Source of the DNA: Chitinophagaceae bacterium
GTDB lineage: Bacteria > Bacteroidota > Bacteroidia > Chitinophagales > Chitinophagaceae
Assembly (NCBI GenBank): GCA_004322015.1
Contig: SCQT01000142.1
Location: 1 to 47,378 of the forward strand
Direction: 5' to 3'
Length of the DNA stretch: 47,378 nucleotides
In this document: one piece after another, positions 1-7,856 of the stretch
Layout of the letters: the number at the start of each line of letters is the position of its first letter
Numbering within the stretch: position 1 is the first letter of the stretch
Translations under genes and position numbers: made by a program
The notes under the pieces: generated by a model
Seen by the model: only the letters and a program-made list of their open reading frames with translations
Told to the model about the DNA's origin: nothing
Databases searched by the model: none

Positions 1-794
1 ACTTTCCGCCCAAGGAAAGATTCAATATCCAACCTGGATAATCTTCCTAACTCTCTGATCATTCTCCCCTTTTCTCCAAGAATAATTCCCTTTTGTGTTT
101 CCCGCTGGACAATAATATCGGCTACAATTTTGGTTAATGTCTTTTTTTCTTCAAATTGGGTGACCAACACGGTAGTATGATAAGGTATCTCCTTCTGATA
201 AAGAATAAATATCTTTTCGCGGATCAATTCTGCCACAAAAAACCGCAATGGTTTTTCAGTCAGCATGTCCTCGGGATAATAAGGCGGGCTTTCAGGTAAA
301 AGAGAAACTATTCTTTTAATTAATATGTCCAGATTATTTTTTTCCAAAGCGCTGATCTCTACAATATCTGCGAAAGATCCCTTTGTGAAACTTTTTCTGA
401 TCTGAAGTAACCTTTCATTACCGACCAGGTCTGTTTTATTAATGACTAATATTTTAGGCGCCTTGAGTTTTAAGGAAGTAAATAATTCTTCGATTTGACC
501 GGGTGAGTCATTTGCATCCATCATTAGTAGTGCTATATCCGCATCTTCAGCAGCGGATCTGACGGCCTGCATCATTTTTTCATGTAGCTTGTATTCGGGT
601 TTGATAATACCCGGCGTGTCGGAAAAAATGATCTGCACTTCAGGCATATTCAGAATACCCAGAATACGATGGCGGGTGGTCTGGACTTTGGGGGAAGTAA
701 TAGCCAGTTTCTCGCCTAATAATGCATTTAACAAAGTGCTTTTTCCCGCGTTCGGTTTCCCGAAAATATTGACAAATCCTGCCTTGTAAGCCAT
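1..794 (-). CDS. era: GTPase Era, ribosome assembly (3' end outside window)
   Basis: Reading from the ATG at 794 leftward gives an open frame to the window edge. Era is a small GTPase that binds the 3' end of 16S rRNA and helps 30S maturation. The G1 loop GKPNAGKST lies near residues 12-20, the switch region with DTPG follows, and the G4 motif NKTD is present. The last visible part, with GIILGEKGRMI, is the start of the C-terminal KH RNA-binding domain. About 264 residues are visible and Era is usually near 290-300, so only the end of the KH domain is missing. It is transcribed away from the glcD-like gene, and the roughly 130-base gap between them must hold promoters for both. Confidence 0.95.
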   Translation of the reverse strand, partial: MAYKAGFVNIFGKPNAGKSTLLNALLGEKLAITSPKVQTTRHRILGILNMPEVQIIFSDTPGIIKPEYKLHEKMMQAVRSAAEDADIALLMMDANDSPGQIEELFTSLKLKAPKILVINKTDLVGNERLLQIRKSFTKGSFADIVEISALEKNNLDILIKRIVSLLPESPPYYPEDMLTEKPLRFFVAELIREKIFILYQKEIPYHTTVLVTQFEEKKTLTKIVADIIVQRETQKGIILGEKGRMIRELGRLSRLDIESFLGRK

Positions 795-923
795 AAATAA
801 GTTTTATTTTGTAAAGATAGCAGGCATTTTTATATATAAGATTGATCAGTTTTTCCTTTATGTACATATTTTAAAAAATTAATCCAATTACCGAACTTTG
901 CAGGAAAGTTCATAAGGAGAGGT

Positions 924-2342
924 ATGACGGAAAGAACCTATGTGACAGAGCAACACCTCAGCCGGTTTAAAACAATTATCGGTGATGCTTATGTATTATA
1001 TGATGAAGATACCCGCACTCATTACGGGCATGATGAGACTGAAGCGCTGTCATTTCCACCCGAGGCAGTACTAAAACCGCGCACCGCTTTTGAGATAAGT
1101 GAAATTCTCAAAATCTGTAATAAGGACCATATTCCGGTAACACCCAGAGGAGCCGGTACAGGCTTAAGCGGAGGAGCGCTGCCTTGTTTGGGAGGTATTC
1201 TGATCTCCACCGAAAGAATGAACAGTATTCTTCAAATTGATGAACAAAACCTGCAGGTAATCACCGAACCAGGTGTGATAACGGAAGTATTGCAGGATGC
1301 AGTCAAGTCTAAGGGGCTATTCTATCCTCCCGATCCTGCCAGCCGGGGGTACTGCTCAATAGGAGGCAATATAGCGGAAAACAGTGGAGGTCCCAAGGCT
1401 GTGAAATATGGGGTGGTAAAAGATTACGTGCTCAACTTAGAGGTGGTATTACCCGGCGGTGTTATTATCTGGACCGGGGCTAATGTGCTTAAAAATGTAA
1501 CTGGCTATGACCTGACTCAATTAATTATTGGAAGTGAGGGCACCCTCGCTATCATCACTAAAATAGTGCTGAAACTGATACCTTTTCCCAAATACGACCT
1601 GCTGATGCTGGTACCTTTTCATTCTCTTGAAAAAGCCGGTGAAGCGGTAAGCGCCATATTTAAAGCAGGCTTTACGCCAAGCGCTCTGGAACTGATTGAA
1701 ATAGATGCATTGCGAATCGTGAGTGATCCGGAGTTTCGGACGGCGAATAATACCGCTATTCCCCTGACAGAAGAGACGAAAGCCCATTTAATCATTGAAG
1801 TGGACGGTAACCATCAGGAAACTTTAATGACAGAAATGGAGGCTATCAGCGAGCTTTTGACCCATTACGATTGCGGAGAAATTTATTTTGCAGAGGATGA
1901 GCAGCAAAAGGCCACATTATGGGCGCTACGCAGGAAGGTGGCAGAGGCTGTCAAGTTAAAAGGTTACACCATCGAGGAAGATACGGTAGTGCCCCGTGCG
2001 GCTCTGCCGGCGCTTATAAAAGGCGTAAAAGTATTGGGAGAACAATACGGGTTCCATGCAGTGTGTTACGGGCATGCCGGCGACGGCAACCTGCATATCC
2101 GTATTAAAAAGGAAGGCACCGCCAACAGCCGGGAAGATCCGGAAATGGTTAAAAGCCTGCGTGCCTTGTTTAAGTTAGTGAAAGATCTGGAAGGGACTAT
2201 CAGCGCGGAACACGGCATCGGACTGGTGCAAAAAGGCTATATGGACATTGTAATGAACGACACGCACTTTCAGTTGATGCGGGGGATAAAAAAAGTATTT
2301 GACCCCCATAATATTCTAAATGCAGGTAAAATTTTCGATTAA
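924..2342 (+). CDS. glcD: FAD-linked oxidase, GlcD / D-lactate dehydrogenase family
   Basis: This 472-residue protein has the two-part layout of GlcD-type flavoproteins. The N-terminal FAD_binding_4 domain carries PRGAGTGLSGGALP near residues 74-87 and NIAENSGGPKAVKYG near 150. The C-terminal FAD-oxidase_C domain carries YGHAGDGNLHIRI near 385 and SAEHGIGLVQKGYM near 430. The family oxidises 2-hydroxy acids such as glycolate or D-lactate to 2-oxo acids, usually at the membrane and often with partner subunits. No glcE or glcF partner is adjacent, so it probably works alone as a D-2-hydroxyacid dehydrogenase; the substrate cannot be read from the sequence. AAGGAGAGGT just before the ATG is a good Shine-Dalgarno sequence and fixes the start. 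Confidence 0.9.
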   Translation: MTERTYVTEQHLSRFKTIIGDAYVLYDEDTRTHYGHDETEALSFPPEAVLKPRTAFEISEILKICNKDHIPVTPRGAGTGLSGGALPCLGGILISTERMNSILQIDEQNLQVITEPGVITEVLQDAVKSKGLFYPPDPASRGYCSIGGNIAENSGGPKAVKYGVVKDYVLNLEVVLPGGVIIWTGANVLKNVTGYDLTQLIIGSEGTLAIITKIVLKLIPFPKYDLLMLVPFHSLEKAGEAVSAIFKAGFTPSALELIEIDALRIVSDPEFRTANNTAIPLTEETKAHLIIEVDGNHQETLMTEMEAISELLTHYDCGEIYFAEDEQQKATLWALRRKVAEAVKLKGYTIEEDTVVPRAALPALIKGVKVLGEQYGFHAVCYGHAGDGNLHIRIKKEGTANSREDPEMVKSLRALFKLVKDLEGTISAEHGIGLVQKGYMDIVMNDTHFQLMRGIKKVFDPHNILNAGKIFD

Positions 2343-2371
2343 GGAATCGTTTATAATCAATTTCTTATTCC

Positions 2372-2818
2372 CTAAGAACCAGCATACCTGCCTGCATCCT
2401 CCCATTCCGCAAAAGAATCGGCGGTTTCCCATAACCGGAGCCGGATAATAGTATAATTTCCTGAAAGGGAATCCTGTAACTCGCATCTTATGAAATAAAG
2501 GATATTCTCCGCGCTTGGCTCATAAGGCCAGACAATTAAATTTTGTCCCTGTGATAAATCGGGATATTTTTTTATATATTCTTCACTAAGTATCAGAGAA
2601 TGATCGAGCCGGCTGATCACTTTTTCATTCACTATTTTCTTCAATCCCTTGAAATCAATCACAAACCCGGGCGATGGCAGCGGTTCATTACCCATTTTCT
2701 TTGTAGCTACAGTCACATGCAATGTATAGGAATGTCCATGTATGTATTTACACTTCCCTTCATACCCATTAATGGCATGGCCCATTTCGAAGTGGAATAT
2801 TTTAGTGACAGAGATCAT
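2372..2818 (-). CDS. queD: 6-carboxy-5,6,7,8-tetrahydropterin synthase (QueD/PTPS family)
   Basis: A 148-residue protein of the 6-pyruvoyltetrahydropterin synthase fold. The zinc ligands are visible: His14, then His27 and His29 in the motif HGH. The catalytic Cys23 lies in the segment GKCKYIHGH, and a DH pair follows in RLDHSLIL near residue 70. The C-terminal WET near residue 131 supplies the conserved Glu that holds the pterin. In bacteria QueD makes 6-carboxytetrahydropterin from dihydroneopterin triphosphate for queuosine tRNA modification. No other queuosine gene is adjacent. It ends about 30 bases from the GlcD gene in a convergent arrangement with no clear terminator between them. Confidence 0.88.
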   Translation of the reverse strand: MISVTKIFHFEMGHAINGYEGKCKYIHGHSYTLHVTVATKKMGNEPLPSPGFVIDFKGLKKIVNEKVISRLDHSLILSEEYIKKYPDLSQGQNLIVWPYEPSAENILYFIRCELQDSLSGNYTIIRLRLWETADSFAEWEDAGRYAGS

Positions 2819-2907
2819 AATTTTATCCAGCGTGCAAAATTAAGAAACTGCAGTCTTAAGGGTCATATAAATATAAAATATACAACAGTAATTCATGATT
2901 TAAAAGA

Positions 2908-2939
2908 TTTGGGAGAACAATATGAATGCATTACCTTTG
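2908..2939 (+). promoter_or_regulatory. Bacteroidota-type promoter of the initiator tRNA
   Basis: TTTG at 2908-2911 and TACCTTTG at 2932-2939 are separated by 20 bases. This matches the Bacteroidota sigma consensus TTTG, N19-20, TAnnTTTG. Transcription would begin just before the tRNA at 2949, leaving almost no leader. Confidence 0.8.
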
Positions 2940-2948
2940 CACCTTCAT

Positions 2949-3020
2949 TGCGAGGTAGAGCAGAGGTAGCTCATCGGGCTCATAACCCGGGGGTCAGTGG
3001 TTCGAATCCACTCCTCGCTA
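2949..3020 (+). tRNA. tRNA-Met (CAT), probable initiator tRNA-fMet
   Basis: The cloverleaf folds as acceptor 2949-2955 with 3013-3019, D-arm GAGC/GCTC, anticodon stem TCGGG/CCCGG with loop CTCATAA, and T-arm AGTGG/CCACT around TTCGAAT. The anticodon is CAT. Two initiator hallmarks are visible: three consecutive G:C pairs next to the anticodon loop, and an unpaired first acceptor position (U1 opposite U72; E. coli has C1 opposite A72). The 3' end is A followed by CTA, so the terminal CCA is not encoded and must be added by the CCA enzyme. Confidence 0.93.
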
Positions 3021-3024
3021 CTAA

Positions 3025-3061
3025 AAAGCCGGCATACATACTATGTTGGCTTTCTTTTTTT
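3025..3061 (+). terminator. Rho-independent terminator after the tRNA
   Basis: A 12-pair stem (3025-3036 with 3042-3053, two G-U pairs) around a 5-base loop is followed by CTTTTTTT. It closes a single-gene tRNA unit and separates it from der, which starts at 3084. Confidence 0.85.
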
Positions 3062-3083
3062 ATAAAATCATCAAAAACTACTC

Positions 3084-4397
3084 ATGTCCGGATTTACCGT
3101 GGCCATTACAGGAAGGCCCAATGTGGGGAAATCTACTTTATTCAATCGCCTGCTGGGGGAGCGTAAAGCCATTGTGGATGATGTGAGCGGTGTCACCCGT
3201 GACCGTCAATATGGTATTGCAGACTGGAACGGGAAAACTTTTAATGCAGTAGATACGGGAGGTTTTGTACCTCATTCCGAAGATGTTTTTGAAAAAGAAA
3301 TCAGGAAGCAGGTCCAGATAGCCATAAATGAAGCAGACCTTATCATTTTTATGTGTGATGTGACTACAGGTATTACCGGACTGGATGAGGAAATGGCCAA
3401 TTTATTACGCAGGACTACCAAACCGGTGCTGTTAGTCGTGAACAAAGTGGATAATCATCAACGATTACTGGATGCATCTGAATTTTATTCGTTAGGTTTT
3501 GAACATATCTTTTTTCTTTCCTCCATTTCAGGCAGCGGTACCGGCGAATTATTAGATGCAGTTGCTGTTAATATCCCCGAAGACAGGGTGGAAAATACGG
3601 ATGAGGTGAACCTTCCGCGAATTGCCATTATCGGTCAACCTAATGTGGGTAAATCTTCTCTGCTGAACATGCTGGTGGGATCAGAAAGAAATATTGTATC
3701 AGATATCCCGGGCACTACCCGTGATACCATTCATACCCGGTATAAACTTTTTCAAAAAGATTTTATTCTGATTGATACTGCCGGTATCCGGAGAAAAAAC
3801 AAAGTGCATGAGGATCTGGAATTTTATTCGGTTATCCGTGCCATCAAAGCCATGGATGAAGCAGACGTCTGCATGTTGTTGATAGATGCCGAAAAAGGTA
3901 TTACGGCGCAGGACCTGAATATTTTCAGTCTGGCAGTGAATAAAGGGAAAGGAATTGTTCTATTGGTGAATAAATGGGATTTAATAGAAAAAGAAACAAA
4001 TACAGCCGGCCAATTTGAAAAGACATTAAAGGAAAAGTTAGCGCCTTTCACGGATGTGCCTGTCATTTTTACTTCCGTCACAGAAAAAAAACGTGTTTTC
4101 AAGGCGATGGAAACGGCGCTAGAAGTCTATGAACATCGTAAGCAAAAATTATCTTCTTCTAAATTAAATGATGTCATGCTGAAGGTGATTGAACGTTATC
4201 CCCCGCCTATGGTCAGAGGGTACGCAGTCAGGATCAAATATGTTACACAATTGCCCACCACAGTTCCTTCGTTCGCCTTTTTCTGCAATCATCCGAAAGA
4301 TATTAAGACCCCTTATAAGAATTATTTGGAGAACCAGTTACGGGCTCATTTTGTCTTTAGTGGCGTTCCTGTCAGATTATTCTTCAGAGAGAAATGA
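3084..4397 (+). CDS. der: Ribosome biogenesis GTPase Der (EngA)
   Basis: The 437-residue protein has two consecutive GTPase domains and a C-terminal KH-like domain, the layout unique to Der. Domain 1 begins with GRPNVGKSTLFNRL near residue 9 and contains DTGGF and NKVD. Domain 2 begins with GQPNVGKSSLLNML near residue 184 and contains DTAGI and NKWD. The final 100 residues, with RYPPP and RGYAVRIKYVTQ, are the KH-like domain. Der helps late assembly of the 50S subunit. Length and motifs are normal and nothing is missing. With era at the left edge the window holds two unlinked ribosome-assembly GTPases. Confidence 0.97.
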   Translation: MSGFTVAITGRPNVGKSTLFNRLLGERKAIVDDVSGVTRDRQYGIADWNGKTFNAVDTGGFVPHSEDVFEKEIRKQVQIAINEADLIIFMCDVTTGITGLDEEMANLLRRTTKPVLLVVNKVDNHQRLLDASEFYSLGFEHIFFLSSISGSGTGELLDAVAVNIPEDRVENTDEVNLPRIAIIGQPNVGKSSLLNMLVGSERNIVSDIPGTTRDTIHTRYKLFQKDFILIDTAGIRRKNKVHEDLEFYSVIRAIKAMDEADVCMLLIDAEKGITAQDLNIFSLAVNKGKGIVLLVNKWDLIEKETNTAGQFEKTLKEKLAPFTDVPVIFTSVTEKKRVFKAMETALEVYEHRKQKLSSSKLNDVMLKVIERYPPPMVRGYAVRIKYVTQLPTTVPSFAFFCNHPKDIKTPYKNYLENQLRAHFVFSGVPVRLFFREK

Positions 4398-4398
4398 T

Positions 4399-4429
4399 TT
4401 TGAATTCCGCACGGGTAATAATATCTTTG
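4399..4429 (+). promoter_or_regulatory. Consensus Bacteroidota promoter of the small lipoprotein gene
   Basis: TTTG at 4399-4402 and TATCTTTG at 4422-4429 are separated by exactly 19 bases, a perfect fit to TTTG, N19, TAnnTTTG. It lies just after the der stop codon and 27 bases before the ATG at 4457, so the lipoprotein has its own transcript. Confidence 0.8.
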
Positions 4430-4456
4430 TATCCAACATAAACTAAAATCAATCTT

Positions 4457-4687
4457 ATGCTCAGGAAAGTTTGCGCATTAGGCGTTATCAGCTTTATGTT
4501 CATCATGATATCCTGCCACAGCCGGGACAATTCCAAAAATAGCGCTGAAACAGGCGCTGCCCTGGATTCGATGGTTGACCAGGCAACATCAGCCGTAAAA
4601 AGCGGCGCCGACTCTGTGAAGCAATCTATTAATACAGCAGTGGACAGCACCAAAGAAAAAATCAATGCTGCAATAAAAAAGCATTAA
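4457..4687 (+). CDS. Small lipoprotein, function unknown
   Basis: A 76-residue protein with a lipoprotein signal peptide: a short basic start (MLRK), a hydrophobic stretch, and a cysteine near residue 20 in the lipobox-like MISC. The mature part of about 56 residues is polar, rich in Ala, Ser, Lys and Asp, and reads as one amphipathic helix with SMVDQAT and SVKQSINTAVDSTKEK. This resembles short Bacteroidota entericidin-like or LEA/apolipoprotein-like helical proteins, but I do not recognise a family. The consensus promoter suggests strong expression. Its stop codon interleaves with that of the convergent glycosyltransferase at 4684-4687. Confidence 0.7.
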   Translation: MLRKVCALGVISFMFIMISCHSRDNSKNSAETGAALDSMVDQATSAVKSGADSVKQSINTAVDSTKEKINAAIKKH

Positions 4688-6114
4688 AACATTTTTGGAG
4701 TGGACTGAAATCCTTTTCTTGTCATTTCCCCCCACCCGCTTTGCCTGCGCCACAGATCTATGTTTCCTCTTACAGCAAACCAAACTACCAGCGGATGGTA
4801 AACAAAAGGCTCTATAAATGCAGTGAACAACAGCCTGACGGTATCTCTTCCACCGGGATATTGATTATAAGTAAGACCTTCCATCAGGATAGCGAACGCA
4901 GAATATAAGAATTCAAAGGAAAGAATAAAGAATAACATGCTCAGAAAGAAAATCCAGTTAATAAGGCCGGACAGGGCAAAAATAATAATAAGAATGAAAC
5001 CAAAGCCTTCCAGTAACGGCGCTAAAAATTCAAAAAAGAACCAGTAAGGATAACTAAGCATCCCTAATAAGCCATAGCGGCGATTGAAAAATAATCTTTT
5101 GTGACGCCAAAGGGTCTCTATAGTGCCTCTTGTCCAGCGGTTACGCTGTCTCCCTAATATCTTCATATCAGTGGGTACCTCAGTCCAGCAAAGCGGATCA
5201 GGGATATATGCTACTTTATACGGTTCCTTTTTTTCCTCCATGAACCTTCTCATCCTGACAACCAGTTCCATGTCCTCCCCCACTGTTTTTGTGCTGTATC
5301 CCCCGCAAGCAATTGCTATCTGACGCTTGAAAGCGCCGAAAGCGCCCGATATCAGCAATAACCCGTTCAGGCGGCTCCATGCCATGCGTCCTAAAAGGAA
5401 AGCACGCATATACTCTAATACCTGGAACCGGGCGATCCACGATTCAGGTAAAACGACTTTTACAAGCCTTCCGTTTTCAATTTTACAGGAATTGGCCACA
5501 CGCACTACCCCCCCTACCGCAATCATGTTTATTTGAGGATTTTCTAGAAAGGGTTTTGCCATTTTCAATAAAGCATCCTGCTCAAGGACACAATCCACAT
5601 CAATGCAAACCACCAGCTCATGAGCGGCCATATTTAATCCGGCATTTAATGCATCCGCCTTGCCGCCGTTTTCCTTATCCACCACTATTAGTTTGTGAAA
5701 CACCGGATTCCGGCTTTTGTAAACCCCCCGTACAGGCTTCACCGGGATCCGAACATTGACAAACAAAGCACATTTCTCCAGATCATACGCTTCAATCAGC
5801 TTATGAAGCGTATCATCTTTACTTCCGTCATTGACGATAATTAATTCCAGCTCGTTATAATAGATGGACAATAAGGATCGCACATTTTCTATAATAGTGA
5901 CCCCTTCATTATAGGCGGGGGCAATCACACTGAACGCCGGCGCTTCGGGAGAAACCGCTAATAAGCGATAATCCACAAAGCTGTTTTTATGCATATATTT
6001 TATGGTTTCACCCACGGAATAAATACCTATGAAAATATAAAATGAGATGATGACAATAGAATAGGCAAGAAAACCATAAATAAGCAGATTCAGTACAATT
6101 GTTTGCCAGCTCAT
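4684..6114 (-). CDS. Processive family 2 glycosyltransferase (PgaC/cellulose synthase-like)
   Basis: The 476-residue membrane protein starts with one transmembrane helix (about residues 8-33). A GT2 catalytic domain follows: VNDGSKDDT near 95, the DxD motif DVDC near 172, GED near 278 and QRNRW near 322. The family uses this last motif, Q(Q/R)xRW, to hold the growing polymer. Three or more hydrophobic helices follow from about residue 350. This is the layout of processive synthases such as PgaC, which polymerise a sugar and pass it across the inner membrane. No PilZ domain is present. It overlaps the HEAT gene by ATGA, so the two are translationally coupled. The polymer is unknown; the YaiO-like barrel in the same gene set suggests a secreted exopolysaccharide. 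Confidence 0.88.
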   Translation of the reverse strand: MSWQTIVLNLLIYGFLAYSIVIISFYIFIGIYSVGETIKYMHKNSFVDYRLLAVSPEAPAFSVIAPAYNEGVTIIENVRSLLSIYYNELELIIVNDGSKDDTLHKLIEAYDLEKCALFVNVRIPVKPVRGVYKSRNPVFHKLIVVDKENGGKADALNAGLNMAAHELVVCIDVDCVLEQDALLKMAKPFLENPQINMIAVGGVVRVANSCKIENGRLVKVVLPESWIARFQVLEYMRAFLLGRMAWSRLNGLLLISGAFGAFKRQIAIACGGYSTKTVGEDMELVVRMRRFMEEKKEPYKVAYIPDPLCWTEVPTDMKILGRQRNRWTRGTIETLWRHKRLFFNRRYGLLGMLSYPYWFFFEFLAPLLEGFGFILIIIFALSGLINWIFFLSMLFFILSFEFLYSAFAILMEGLTYNQYPGGRDTVRLLFTAFIEPFVYHPLVVWFAVRGNIDLWRRQSGWGEMTRKGFQSTPKMF

Positions 6115-7211
6115 CCTGCCTCCTCTCCTTTAAGTTGAACAATAATTTCATTCCAGGGGAATGATCCCGCGAAAGGCTGAGACTTAAGTAACTGTAATCC
6201 TTCTCCTCTTTTAACAACCATAATCGCATTAGCCGCCTTTAACTTATATTCATCATCCCCATGCTCTATTTCTTCCATTAGAAAAGGTATCACATCTTCC
6301 GTACCCGCTTCTGACATGGCATCCAAAATGGCCAATTTGCAGTCCCTGCCTTCCTGATCGTAATTTTTTATCAGCAGCAAAGCCGTATCCTCCCTGTAAA
6401 TATTCCGCAGCGTAATAATACAGTTCTTTCTGACGTCCGCACAGGGGTGCAGAAGAACCTCTTTTACTGCATCATACAACTCGAAACGATGATAGACCCT
6501 TACTAATTTCAGCGCAAATATGACAACTGAGTCATTGGAGGATCGCAGCCATTTCTCGATACCCTTAAATTCCTCATATTTAAAGTGAGCTAATTGTCGC
6601 AATAACTTGATCTGCTGCCATTCTGATATTGGATAAGCGATAAAATTTAAAAAACGCAGACCGCGAAAGCCCCATAAATTAATCATAGCCGACTCGGCTT
6701 CCATGCGTACATATCTGTTCTTATGATTGACATATCTGTATATATGATGCAGGCAATCTGCTTGTTGCATACGGGACAATTCCTGGATGGCGTCTGCTTT
6801 AAGATACCATCTGCTATCGAAATAAAGATTTCTCAAGGCATCTTTCTTTAATCCGGTCTGATTATAAAGGATCTTTAGGTTTTCTCCATAAGCATCCGTA
6901 AGATTATTTTTCGAATCGAGAATAACTGTTTTCATCACCTGGCGGGCATACCGCTTTTTGAGCTTCTTTTGAAACTTCCGCGGGATGATGATCCGCTTAT
7001 TATTTTCGCCTTTTTCAGAAATAACAGTCTCATTAAAAATAACTTTTCCAATCAGCAAATAAAATAACCTTTGCAGGTCATCCCGCTGCTTTGACCTTTT
7101 TCTTTTATATAAAAGATAAAAAAATGTGGAAAGAATAATCAGCAGGATGGCCATAAGAAAAATTACAGTCAGCGTTATCAGCAAATGGATCCCGATGAAT
7201 TTCACCTGCAT
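6111..7211 (-). CDS. Membrane-anchored HEAT-repeat protein
   Basis: A 366-residue protein with one N-terminal transmembrane helix (about residues 8-35) followed by a basic stretch (YKRKRSKQR), so the rest faces the cytoplasm by the positive-inside rule. From about residue 125 to the end the sequence is helical repeats of HEAT type, for example VRMEAESAMINLWG, VRKNCIITLRNI and YKLKAANAIMVV. HEAT repeats are protein-binding scaffolds. It lies 12 bases after the receiver gene and overlaps the glycosyltransferase start by 4 bases. The likely role is a synthase partner that links the receiver to the glycosyltransferase. That role is inference; no enzyme motif is visible. Confidence 0.8.
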   Translation of the reverse strand: MQVKFIGIHLLITLTVIFLMAILLIILSTFFYLLYKRKRSKQRDDLQRLFYLLIGKVIFNETVISEKGENNKRIIIPRKFQKKLKKRYARQVMKTVILDSKNNLTDAYGENLKILYNQTGLKKDALRNLYFDSRWYLKADAIQELSRMQQADCLHHIYRYVNHKNRYVRMEAESAMINLWGFRGLRFLNFIAYPISEWQQIKLLRQLAHFKYEEFKGIEKWLRSSNDSVVIFALKLVRVYHRFELYDAVKEVLLHPCADVRKNCIITLRNIYREDTALLLIKNYDQEGRDCKLAILDAMSEAGTEDVIPFLMEEIEHGDDEYKLKAANAIMVVKRGEGLQLLKSQPFAGSFPWNEIIVQLKGEEAG

Positions 7212-7223
7212 GGAATAGAAAAT

Positions 7224-7598
7224 TTAAGGCCTGACCGCATTATTTAATTCAAATCGCCTCACACGCATCGCCAATTCGTTGGGGCTAAATGGTTTGGTAA
7301 CATAATCGTCCGCACCCAACTTAAACGCCTCTATGACCATGTTCTCCTGCCCCATAGCGGTCAGCATAATAACACGTATTTTTTTGTGGATATTTTGCTT
7401 GGCGCAGTTTAAAACTTCCAGCCCGGATGAGAAGGGCATCATAATATCGGTGATCACCAAGTCAGGTCCTTTATCATTTATTTCCTGTATAGCTTGTTTA
7501 CCATCCGCCGCATTAATCACTTCATGTCCGTCTTTAATCAGCCTCAAATGAATAGTCTTAAGCAGGATCGGCTCATCTTCAGCCACCAAAATTCTCAT
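7224..7598 (-). CDS. Stand-alone response regulator receiver
   Basis: The 124-residue protein is a single REC domain: acidic pocket E7/D8, phospho-acceptor Asp51 in VITDIMMP, Thr80 in IMLTAMG and Lys102 in DYVTKPF. All key residues are present, so it should be phosphorylated. There is no DNA-binding or enzyme output domain; the protein ends about 20 residues after Lys102. It therefore probably acts by binding a partner. The gene lies directly before the HEAT and glycosyltransferase genes, and a hybrid kinase with an Hpt domain is encoded upstream on the same strand. This suggests it is the last step of a phosphorelay acting on the synthase complex. Confidence 0.92.
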   Translation of the reverse strand: MRILVAEDEPILLKTIHLRLIKDGHEVINAADGKQAIQEINDKGPDLVITDIMMPFSSGLEVLNCAKQNIHKKIRVIMLTAMGQENMVIEAFKLGADDYVTKPFSPNELAMRVRRFELNNAVRP

Positions 7599-7856
7599 TA
7601 TTATTAAGATATTGATTTTAAGGGATCAAATTCTGTTGAAAGGTAGAGATAAAATTACAATTTGCCAATTTTTCAATTATTTTAAGCAAAATATAAATAA
7701 AATTTGACAGATACTTTTTGTGAAAACATGTTGTCCGGACCTAAGGAACTGATCGGAGAATTTACGAGATCCCATTTAGCCAGATTACCGGCCAGGAAAG
7801 TTCTGCTATCTGATTTATTATAATAAACACCACAGGTATCCATAAAATAAAGTGAC

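Noticed and set aside
2600-3166. 188-residue plus-strand frame spanning queD, the tRNA and the start of der
   Set aside because: It runs through a tRNA gene and is antisense to queD; a shadow frame.
5379-5759. 126-residue plus-strand frame within the GT2 gene
   Set aside because: Antisense shadow; proline- and cysteine-rich composition unlike a real protein, and the minus-strand GT2 motifs are intact.
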